Under the pieces are notes generated by a model. The model was not told the origin of the DNA. It did not search any database and saw only the letters and a program-made list of their open reading frames with translations. The position numbers and the translations under genes are program-made. Source: Erythrobacteraceae bacterium (GTDB taxonomy: Bacteria; Pseudomonadota; Alphaproteobacteria; Sphingomonadales; Sphingomonadaceae). Taken from it: DNA of 38,376 nucleotides. The DNA lies in the NCBI GenBank assembly GCA_002706445.1, contig PALE01000009.1:42744-81119 (forward strand). The letters run 5' to 3'. Positions 31,947 through 38,376 of this stretch are shown here, piece after piece (position 1 is the first letter of the stretch; each line of letters begins with the position of its first letter).

Positions 31947-32354
31947 ATGAGAGCAGGCGCAATTGGCGCAGGAAGTCTGGTGACCGCTGTGGTTTTGATG
32001 GGCTGCGCTTCTGTGCCGCAGCCCGATCTCGCGACGCCCGATCCATCTTTGATCGCGCTGGGGCGTGACGCCTTTTCGCAGTGCGACGGATGTCATTCGC
32101 TCGACCCGCAAGGACGATCGGGCATGGGGCCAAGCCTTTTTGGTATCGCCGGGCGGAAAGCGGGCGGGTGGGACGGCTATCCTTACAGCGTCGCACTGGC
32201 GGAGTCCGGTATGACGTGGGACGCGGCAAGCCTCGACGCGTTTCTCGCCGACCCTTCGGGCTTCATTCCCGGCTCGGAAATGAAGCGCGGCACGGTGCAC
32301 GATCCCGACTTGCGCGCGGCTATTGTCGCCTACCTTGTCTCCGCAAGCGAATAG
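31947..32354 (+). CDS. Monohaem cytochrome c lipoprotein
   Basis: A 135-residue class I cytochrome c. The N-terminus carries a lipobox-like VLMGC (Cys20), so it is probably lipid-anchored in the periplasm. The haem site is CDGCH (46-50), with the axial Met in GSEMKRG (Met112); LDPQGRSGMGPSLFGIAGR is typical of this group. It starts 13 bases after the IorB stop and ends 2 bases before XdhC. Inferred role: accepts electrons from IorA/IorB and delivers them to the respiratory chain. A longer frame from 31869 would overlap IorB and is rejected because the signal peptide begins at 31947. Confidence 0.92.
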   Translation: MRAGAIGAGSLVTAVVLMGCASVPQPDLATPDPSLIALGRDAFSQCDGCHSLDPQGRSGMGPSLFGIAGRKAGGWDGYPYSVALAESGMTWDAASLDAFLADPSGFIPGSEMKRGTVHDPDLRAAIVAYLVSASE

Positions 32355-32356
32355 CG

Positions 32357-33301
32357 ATGGATTTCGAAAAGGTCTGCCAGTTCCTGTTCGAAGCGCAGGC
32401 GCGCGGGGCGGAGACTGTGCTCGTCACCGTCGGCGCTGTGGAAGGGTCGTCAATGCGCAATCCGGGGACGATTATGGGGGTCGCCGAGGATGGTAGCTAT
32501 GCAGGCTCGCTGTCGGGCGGATGCATCGAGAGCGCCGTCGTTGCCGAGGCGCTCGATGTGCTCAGATCGGGGGCGCCGCGCGTGGTTAGGTTCGGCGCCG
32601 GATCGCCCTATCTCGATATCAAGCTGCCTTGCGGGGGCGGAATAGACCTCATCTTTCATCCGCTGGGAGCGGGCGGGTTCGCTGCTGCATGCCTTGGTTC
32701 AATCCGCGCGCGTACACCGCTTTCCATCGTCACCGGCACGGAAGGTGTGGCGCATGTGGATGAATGGCTCCCACCGCAATTCGATCCGGCCACCGGCTCG
32801 TGCACCTTCGGCCACTGGCCTGCGCCGCTTCTCCAGATCGTCGGACATGGAGCAGGGGTGGAGGCGCTTGCCAGTCTTGCACGAACTTACGGCTGCGCGG
32901 CGCGCATCCTGACGCCCGATGAACGCATTATCGAGACGCTCAATGCGCAGGGCCTTGCCGCGCATTTTCTGCGCCGAACCAGCCAGACAGAGCTTCTAGA
33001 AAGCGATCCGTGGACCGCGACGATCTTCCTGTTCCACGATCACGATTGGGAGATCGACTTGATGGAGCAGGCGCTGCAACAGCCGCATTTTTACATTGGT
33101 GCGATGGGCGGGAGAAAGGCGCATGCCTTCCGGTCCGAGGCGCTGATGGCGCGCGGAGTGAGTGCCGAAGCAATCGCCACGATCCGCGCGCCGATCGGCC
33201 TGTTCCACTCCTCGCGCGATCCACACACGCTCGCGCTTTCGACGCTGGGCGAGGTCATCCGCACCTATGAGGCGACCGATTTCGGGGCAGCCCTTGGCTG
33301 A
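32357..33301 (+). CDS. XdhC-family molybdenum-cofactor insertion protein
   Basis: A 314-residue XdhC/CoxF-family protein. These bind molybdenum cofactor, promote its sulfuration and load it into xanthine-oxidase-family enzymes. Seen are the N-terminal XdhC/CoxI part (VTVGAVEGSSMRNPGTIMGV, GSLSGGCIESAVV, LPCGGGIDL) and the C-terminal Rossmann-like part (LLQIVGHGAGVEALASLA, PHFYIGAMGGRKAH, IRAPIGLFHSSRDPHTLALS). The start at 32357 is 2 bases after the cytochrome stop; a longer upstream frame overlaps the cytochrome gene and is rejected. Probably cytoplasmic and a maturation partner of IorAB before Tat export. Confidence 0.93.
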   Translation: MDFEKVCQFLFEAQARGAETVLVTVGAVEGSSMRNPGTIMGVAEDGSYAGSLSGGCIESAVVAEALDVLRSGAPRVVRFGAGSPYLDIKLPCGGGIDLIFHPLGAGGFAAACLGSIRARTPLSIVTGTEGVAHVDEWLPPQFDPATGSCTFGHWPAPLLQIVGHGAGVEALASLARTYGCAARILTPDERIIETLNAQGLAAHFLRRTSQTELLESDPWTATIFLFHDHDWEIDLMEQALQQPHFYIGAMGGRKAHAFRSEALMARGVSAEAIATIRAPIGLFHSSRDPHTLALSTLGEVIRTYEATDFGAALG

Positions 33302-33926
33302 CCGGCGCAATATCGGCGTCGCCTTGCTTGCGGCCGGATCGTCTCGCCGGTTCGGTGAAGCGGACAAACTTGCGGTCGAATTGGACGGCCTGATGTTAGG
33401 CCAACAAGCGGCCTTTGCCTTCCCGCTCGAACATGTCCGCCGCGCTTGGGTGATCGTGCCCGCGCTTGGCCATCCCTGCGAACCGGGATGGCGGGCCATG
33501 GGTTTCGACCCCGTGGTAAACGAAGCCGCACAAGAAGGGATGGGTACGTCGGTCGCACTCGCGGCGCGGCTGGCGCAGCGAGAGGGGCTCGATGCGCTGG
33601 TAGTCATGCTTGCCGACATGCCGCTGGTCCCGCCCTTGCACCACGCAGCGTTGATCGCGGCGGTCAGTGCGCCTGACGACATTGCAACCTCCGCTCGCAA
33701 TGGAGTGCTCATGCCCCCTGCGGTGTTCGGCTGCGCGCATTTCGAAACGCTGGCGCAGCTCTCGGGCGACAAAGGTGCGCGCGACCTGCTGGCGAAGGGT
33801 AGGGTGATCGAATGCCCCGACGATTGCTTGATCGACATCGACACGCCCGAAGCGCTCGAACGGATCGACGCAACCCATGGACAGCGCGCCAACGACACCC
33901 TTAAGACAGGGCCAAGAGGAGATTGA
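33294..33926 (+). CDS. MocA-like molybdenum-cofactor nucleotidyltransferase
   Basis: A protein of about 210 residues in the MobA-like NTP-transferase group. The opening VALLAAGSSRRFGEADKLAVEL is the nucleotide-binding signature (LAAGxSxRFG...K). Later MLADMPLVPP and the C-terminal SGDKGARDLLAKG, then DIDTPEAL, match MocA, which attaches CMP to the molybdenum cofactor to give the dinucleotide form used by xanthine-oxidase-family enzymes. The start is uncertain: TTG 33294 overlaps the XdhC stop by 8 bases, while ATG 33267 would overlap by 35. It ends 3 bases before acs. Its presence completes the usual IorAB maturation set. Confidence 0.88.
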   Translation: MADRRNIGVALLAAGSSRRFGEADKLAVELDGLMLGQQAAFAFPLEHVRRAWVIVPALGHPCEPGWRAMGFDPVVNEAAQEGMGTSVALAARLAQREGLDALVVMLADMPLVPPLHHAALIAAVSAPDDIATSARNGVLMPPAVFGCAHFETLAQLSGDKGARDLLAKGRVIECPDDCLIDIDTPEALERIDATHGQRANDTLKTGPRGD

Positions 33927-33929
33927 GTC

Positions 33930-35855
33930 TTGAACGGTTTTGTCCAGCGTCCGCAGCAGTCCTACCATACCCATTGCACCGGCGTCCAATATGCCGCCAT
34001 GTACGAACGCTCGATTGCCGATCCCGACGGTTTCTGGCTTGAGCAGGCAGAGCGGCTCGACTGGACGACCGCCCCGACCAAGGGCGGCGAATGGTCGTTT
34101 GACCCGGTCGATATCAAGTGGTTCGCCGATGGATCGCTGAACCTGTGCCACAATGCGGTGGACCGTCACCTTGCCGACAATGGCGACAAGACCGCGATCA
34201 TCTTCGAACCCGACGATCCCGCCACGCCCTCGCGCAATCTGAGCTATGCGCAGCTTCATAGCGAAGGCGTCGAAATGGCGAACGCGCTCAAGGCGCTCGG
34301 CGTGACCAAGGGCGAGCGGGTGACGATCTACATGCCCAACATCGTCGAAGGCGTGACCGCGATGCTCGCCTGCGCGCGTCTGGGAGCGATCCATTCGGTG
34401 GTGTTCGGCGGGTTCTCGCCAGAGGCGCTGGCAGGCCGCATTACCGACTGCGAAAGCCGCTTTGTGATCACCGCGGACGAAGGCAAGCGCGGGACGAAAT
34501 CGGTCCCGCTGAAAGCCAATGTCGATGCCGCGCTCGATCACGAAGGCGTTGAGGTGTCAGGCGTTCTGGTAGTCAAGCACACCGGTCTCGACGTGCCGAT
34601 GAAAGAGGGGCGCGATCACTGGTTTCACGATGTGAAATCGGACGCGAATTGCCCGTGCGAGGTGATGGCCGCCGAAGACCCGCTCTTCATCCTCTACACC
34701 TCCGGCTCGACCGGAAAGCCCAAGGGCGTGCTACACACCACCGGCGGCTACGGGGTGTGGACGGCGACGACGTTCAACTACATCTTCGACTATCAGCCGG
34801 ACGAAATTTACTGGTGCACCGCCGACATCGGCTGGGTCACCGGACACAGCTACATCGTTTACGGCCCGCTGATTAACGGGGCGACCAGCCTCGTGTTCGA
34901 GGGCGTGCCCAACTATCCCGATCACGGGCGTTTCTGGGATGTGGTGGACAAGCACAAGGTCAACATCCTCTACACCGCACCCACCGCGATCCGCGCGCTG
35001 ATGCGCGAAGGCAATGATTTCGTGACCAGCCGCGACCGCTCCAGCCTGCGTCTGCTCGGTAGCGTGGGAGAGCCGATCAATCCCGAGGCATGGCGCTGGT
35101 ATTTCGATGTGGTGGGCGAGGGCCGTTGCCCGATCATCGACACCTGGTGGCAGACCGAAACGGGTGGCTGCATGATCACCACGCTCCCCGGTGCGCATGA
35201 TATGAAACCGGGAAGCGCGGGCCTGCCGATGTTCGGTGTGCGCCCGCAACTGGTCGATAACGAAGGCGGCGTGCTGGAAGGCGCGACCGAGGGGAACCTG
35301 TGCATCACGGCCAGCTGGCCGGGGCAGGCGCGCAGCGTTTATGGCGATCACGAGCGCTTCGTGCAGACCTATTTCAGCACTTACAAAGGCAAATATTTCA
35401 CCGGCGACGGGTGCAAGCGCGACGAGAACGGATATTACTGGATCACCGGCCGCGTCGACGATGTGATCAACGTCTCGGGCCACCGCATGGGCACTGCCGA
35501 GGTCGAGAGCGCTCTGGTGCTGCACCCGTCCGTCGCCGAGGCGGCGGTGGTCGGCTATCCGCACGATATCAAGGGGCAGGGCATCTATTGCTATGTCACC
35601 ACCAATGCAGGTGTCGAGAATTCGGACGAACTGCTCGCCGAGCTGCGCCAGCATGTCCGCAAGGAGATCGGGCCTATCGCGACGCCCGACCTCATCCAGT
35701 TTACCGACGGCCTGCCCAAGACGCGTTCAGGCAAGATCATGCGCCGCATCCTGCGCAAGATTGCCGAGAATGACTATGGATCGCTGGGCGACACCTCGAC
35801 CTTGGCCGATCCTTCGCTGGTCGACCGGCTGATCGAGGGCAGGCCGAACAGCTGA
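33930..35855 (+). CDS. acs: Acetyl-CoA synthetase
   Basis: A 641-residue AMP-forming acetyl-CoA synthetase, activating acetate through acetyl-AMP. Motifs include the P-loop [46 protein letters not shown] and the C-terminal [11 protein letters not shown], with Lys602 being the usual regulatory acetylation site. The start is TTG 33930, chosen because AGAGGAG lies 8 bases upstream and the N-terminus fits the family. It follows the MocA-like gene by 3 bases, so it is probably read from the same message although it has no obvious link to molybdenum enzymes, unless the hydroxylase yields acetate or acetaldehyde-derived products. Confidence 0.97.
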   Translation: MNGFVQRPQQSYHTHCTGVQYAAMYERSIADPDGFWLEQAERLDWTTAPTKGGEWSFDPVDIKWFADGSLNLCHNAVDRHLADNGDKTAIIFEPDDPATPSRNLSYAQLHSEGVEMANALKALGVTKGERVTIYMPNIVEGVTAMLACARLGAIHSVVFGGFSPEALAGRITDCESRFVITADEGKRGTKSVPLKANVDAALDHEGVEVSGVLVVKHTGLDVPMKEGRDHWFHDVKSDANCPCEVMAAEDPLFILYTSGSTGKPKGVLHTTGGYGVWTATTFNYIFDYQPDEIYWCTADIGWVTGHSYIVYGPLINGATSLVFEGVPNYPDHGRFWDVVDKHKVNILYTAPTAIRALMREGNDFVTSRDRSSLRLLGSVGEPINPEAWRWYFDVVGEGRCPIIDTWWQTETGGCMITTLPGAHDMKPGSAGLPMFGVRPQLVDNEGGVLEGATEGNLCITASWPGQARSVYGDHERFVQTYFSTYKGKYFTGDGCKRDENGYYWITGRVDDVINVSGHRMGTAEVESALVLHPSVAEAAVVGYPHDIKGQGIYCYVTTNAGVENSDELLAELRQHVRKEIGPIATPDLIQFTDGLPKTRSGKIMRRILRKIAENDYGSLGDTSTLADPSLVDRLIEGRPNS

Positions 35856-35862
35856 GCGCACG

Positions 35863-36978
35863 CTGGACAGTCCGCAACATCTCCTGCTGATCGGCGGCGG
35901 GCATGCGCATGTCGCCGTGCTCGCCGACTGGATCGAGAACGGCTTGCCGTGTGCCGAAAAAGGCGTGCGGGCGACGCTGCTCACGCCGGGGCCGACGCTT
36001 CGCTATTCCGGCACAGTGCCGGGGTGGATCGCTGGTCAGTATGAGCGTGACTTCGGCCTTGTCGATCTGGCCGGACTGGCGAAGCGCGCGGGCGTCGAAC
36101 TGGTGCTCGATCGCTGCGTCGCGATTGACCCCGATGCAAAGTGCGTCACGACCGGTGCAGGAGAACGGCTGGCCTTTGACATCGCTTCTATCGACAGCGG
36201 CGGTGTAGGGCGCGCGGTCTCGGTGCTGGGCGATGATCCGCGCCTCATCGACATTCGTCCGATTGACGGTTTCGTAACGCGGCTGGAGGCGCTTCCCGAC
36301 GCGGCTCGGGTTGCAGTGATCGGGGGTGGAGCGGGCGGCGTGGAGCTGGCTTTCGCGCTCAACAACCGTGCTGGCTTGCAACCTCAAGAAGTGCTGTTTG
36401 TGTTCGGAAATCAGGGGCTTATGCCAGAATTCTCCAAAGGCGTTCGAAGCAGGGTCGCGCAGGAACTGAGGCGGCAGAACATCACTCTTATTGCCGCTGA
36501 CGCGCGGATCGAGGACGGCGTTCTGATGGCAGGGGGAAGGTCGCTCGAACCCGTAGACGCGATCATAGCTGCATTGGGAAGTGCGGCTCCCGAATGGCCA
36601 CGAGCGGGTGGGCTCGCGTGCGACGATCAAGGGTTCATCGCGGTGGATGAGCATCAACGCTCGACCTCGCATCCGCATATCTTTGCGGCTGGTGATGTCG
36701 CTGCCCGGCAGGATTGCAAGGTGCCCCATTCGGGCGTTCACGCGGTTCACGCAGGGCCTGTGCTCGCAGCCAATCTCGGAGCTGCGATGCGAGGCGAGCG
36801 CCCGAAGCAAAGCTATACCCCGCGTCCCGCCAGTCTTTATCTGCTCTCGACCGGGCAGGGCGAGGCTATTGCCAGCTACGGGCCGCTCGCGGCGAAAGGG
36901 GGCTGGGCGGCGCGGCTCAAGCACTGGATCGACAATAGCTGGCTGGCGAAATACGCCGCACTCGTGCAGGGGCTGTAA
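35863..36978 (+). CDS. FAD oxidoreductase of the SelD-N-terminus type, unusual start
   Basis: A pyridine-nucleotide-disulfide-type flavoprotein like the domain often fused to the N-terminus of SelD, here standing alone. The FAD motif HLLLIGGGHAHVAVLADW lies near the N-terminus, the NAD motif is VAVIGGGAGGVELAFAL, and the C-terminal FAD motif is HIFAAGDVAA. The usual ATG/GTG/TTG are absent upstream of GTG 35917, and starting there would delete the first FAD motif. The frame is open from 35833, and the most plausible start is CTG 35863 (371 residues), 7 bases after the acs stop. ACG 35860 is another candidate. Other known members act as NADH-dehydrogenase-like enzymes, but the acceptor is unknown. 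I see no selenium-related gene nearby. Confidence 0.75.
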   Translation: MDSPQHLLLIGGGHAHVAVLADWIENGLPCAEKGVRATLLTPGPTLRYSGTVPGWIAGQYERDFGLVDLAGLAKRAGVELVLDRCVAIDPDAKCVTTGAGERLAFDIASIDSGGVGRAVSVLGDDPRLIDIRPIDGFVTRLEALPDAARVAVIGGGAGGVELAFALNNRAGLQPQEVLFVFGNQGLMPEFSKGVRSRVAQELRRQNITLIAADARIEDGVLMAGGRSLEPVDAIIAALGSAAPEWPRAGGLACDDQGFIAVDEHQRSTSHPHIFAAGDVAARQDCKVPHSGVHAVHAGPVLAANLGAAMRGERPKQSYTPRPASLYLLSTGQGEAIASYGPLAAKGGWAARLKHWIDNSWLAKYAALVQGL

Positions 36979-37023
36979 CCAGAACAATCCGAATGCCGAA
37001 CCAAGTGGCATCGAGGGGCACCT

Positions 37024-38376
37024 ATGAAGAAAATCGCCATACTTGCTGCTTTGGCTGCGCTGATCGCAGCCTATTTCTGGTTTGATCTTGGATCGGAACT
37101 TACGGTTGAAGGGATCAAGGCCCGCGTCGATCAGGCTCAGGCTTTCTATCAGGAAAACGCACTTGCAGTGCTCGCGATTTTCTTCCTGACCTACGTCGCT
37201 GTCACCGCAGCATCGCTGCCCGGTGCTGCGGTCATGACCTTGGCCGCAGGCGCGCTGTTCGGGCTGGTCGAGGGCACCATCCTCGTCTCCTTCGCCTCGA
37301 CCATCGGCGCGACGCTCGCCTTCCTGTCCTCGCGCTATGTGCTGCGCGACAGTATCGAGGCGCGGTTCGGCGATCGGCTGAAATCGATCAACGAGGGGCT
37401 GGAACGCGACGGCGCGTTCTACCTTTTCACGCTGCGCATGATCCCCGCGATCCCGTTCTTTGTCATCAATCTGGTGATGGGTCTCACCCGCATTCGCACA
37501 TGGACCTTCGTCTGGGTGAGCCAACTGGGGATGCTGCTCGGCACCATCGCCTTCGTGAACGCAGGCACGCAGCTGGCGCAGATCGAGAGCATGAGCGGCC
37601 TGCTGTCGCCGACGCTGATTGGTTCTTTCGTGTTTCTCGGCATCGTCCCGTGGATCGCCAAGGGCATCGTCGGCGTGATCCAGCGGCGCAAGGTCTATGC
37701 AGGCTTCACGCGGCCCAAGAGCTATGACCGCAATCTCATCGTCATCGGTGCTGGTTCGGCAGGGCTGGTGTCGGCCTATATCGCCGCAACGGTGAAGGCG
37801 AAGGTGACGCTGGTCGAGGCAAACGAGATGGGCGGCGACTGCCTCAACACCGGCTGCGTGCCGTCCAAAGCGCTGATCAAGAGCGCCAAGGTCGCAAGCA
37901 CCATGCGCAACGCCGACCGCTATGGTATCGCTCCGGTCGAACCGCAGGTGCCGTGGCGCGAAACGATTGCGCGGGTGCTGGATGTGATCAAGGCTATCGA
38001 GCCGCACGACAGCGTGGAACGCTACACCGGCTTGGGTGTTGATGTGGTCAAAGGTTATGCCACCATAGTCGATCCTTGGACCGTCGAAATTGCGTTGAAT
38101 GATGGCGGCACGCAGCGGCTCACCGCGCGCAGCATCGTGATCGCCAGCGGGGCGGAGCCGGTCGTGCCGCCGATCCCGGGAATAGAGGCGAGCGGCTATC
38201 TCACCAGCGAGACCATGTGGGATGCCTTCGCCCAAATGGATGCAGCGCCGGACCGCATCGCGGTGCTGGGCGGCGGACCGATCGGTTGCGAGCTTTCTCA
38301 GGCACTTGCACGTCTCGGCTCGAAAGTGACTCAGGTCGAAATGGCAGACGAGCTCTTGGGACGCGAGGATGCGGAC
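37024..38376 (+). CDS. TVP38/TMEM64 membrane domain fused to mercuric-reductase-like FAD oxidoreductase (3' end outside window)
   Basis: The first 451 residues of a fusion. Residues 1-~225 are a TVP38/TMEM64 (SNARE-associated/DedA-like) membrane domain, with LAIFFLTYVAVTAASLPGA, then LAAGALFGLVEGT and FTLRMIPAIPFFVINLVMG. From about 238 begins a pyridine-nucleotide-disulfide oxidoreductase: FAD motif VIGAGSAGLVSAY, redox cysteines Cys273 and Cys278 in GGDCLNTGCVPSKAL, and NAD motif VLGGGPIGCELSQAL. The frame stays open to the last base, so the C-terminal dimer domain is missing. GAGGGG precedes the ATG. The two-domain layout recurs in bacteria; its substrate is unknown, and mercury reduction should not be assumed without the C-terminal vicinal cysteines. 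Confidence 0.92.
   Translation, partial: MKKIAILAALAALIAAYFWFDLGSELTVEGIKARVDQAQAFYQENALAVLAIFFLTYVAVTAASLPGAAVMTLAAGALFGLVEGTILVSFASTIGATLAFLSSRYVLRDSIEARFGDRLKSINEGLERDGAFYLFTLRMIPAIPFFVINLVMGLTRIRTWTFVWVSQLGMLLGTIAFVNAGTQLAQIESMSGLLSPTLIGSFVFLGIVPWIAKGIVGVIQRRKVYAGFTRPKSYDRNLIVIGAGSAGLVSAYIAATVKAKVTLVEANEMGGDCLNTGCVPSKALIKSAKVASTMRNADRYGIAPVEPQVPWRETIARVLDVIKAIEPHDSVERYTGLGVDVVKGYATIVDPWTVEIALNDGGTQRLTARSIVIASGAEPVVPPIPGIEASGYLTSETMWDAFAQMDAAPDRIAVLGGGPIGCELSQALARLGSKVTQVEMADELLGREDAD

Noticed and set aside
35863-36978. SelD (selenide, water dikinase) fusion
   Set aside because: Only the N-terminal flavoprotein part is present; no SelD domain follows before the stop.
37024-38376. Mercuric reductase
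   Set aside because: The membrane domain is TVP38/TMEM64 and the C-terminal vicinal cysteines are outside the window, so mercury activity cannot be supported.

Overview
The window is GC-rich, gene-dense DNA that looks like an alphaproteobacterial chromosome. I suspect the Erythrobacter/Sphingomonadales group from protein style, gene content and frequent GTG/TTG starts, but no rRNA or marker gene here proves this. I recognise 23 protein-coding genes, two of them cut by the window edges. I see no tRNA, rRNA, insertion sequence, phage gene or CRISPR array.

Layout. (1) 1-1.7 kb, plus strand: two adjacent, different acyl-CoA dehydrogenase genes, the first lacking its 5' end, closed by a hairpin. 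(2) 9.5-1.7 kb, minus strand: a five-gene run encoding an ALO-type FAD oxidase, a TauE/SafE permease, a Tat-exported HisC-like aminotransferase, an exported NHL-type propeller and an exported DUF3857/transglutaminase/TPR protein. (3) 9.9-19.7 kb, plus strand: a four-gene operon encoding a periplasmic cytochrome with five haem sites, a lipoprotein with two GlcG/HbpS-type domains, a beta-barrel outer-membrane protein, and a 1509-residue decahaem cytochrome with a His/Asp-rich linker and a C-terminal LVIVD propeller. (4) 26.1-20.0 kb, minus strand, convergent with (3): a four-gene operon encoding a FAD/NAD oxidoreductase fused to two cyclic-nucleotide-binding domains and four [4Fe-4S] motifs, a dihaem b-type membrane protein, an FHA-transmembrane-decahaem cytochrome, and a CpdA-like phosphodiesterase. 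(5) 26.2-29.1 kb: a CcmI-like TPR protein, NADP-type glutamate dehydrogenase and CsaA. (6) 29.2-35.9 kb, plus strand: an IorA/IorB-type molybdenum hydroxylase with its own cytochrome c, XdhC and a MocA-like nucleotidyltransferase, running into acetyl-CoA synthetase. (7) 35.9 kb to the end: a SelD-N-terminus-type FAD oxidoreductase and a TVP38/TMEM64-mercuric-reductase-like fusion cut by the window edge.

The most interesting part is (3) plus (4). Together they encode 25 c-type haem sites, a predicted dihaem cytochrome b, a flavo-iron-sulfur input module and an outer-membrane barrel. Read as one pathway, NAD(P)H or another cytoplasmic donor would feed FAD and Fe-S centres, then membrane haem b, the membrane-anchored FHA-decahaem protein, the soluble five-haem cytochrome, and the barrel with the LVIVD-decahaem protein at or beyond the outer membrane. 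The unusual feature is regulation built into the electron carriers: an FHA phospho-peptide reader on the cytochrome, cyclic-nucleotide sensors on the input enzyme, and a probable cyclic-nucleotide phosphodiesterase in the same operon. I know of no characterised system with this architecture. The electron path, its direction and its physiological role are inference.
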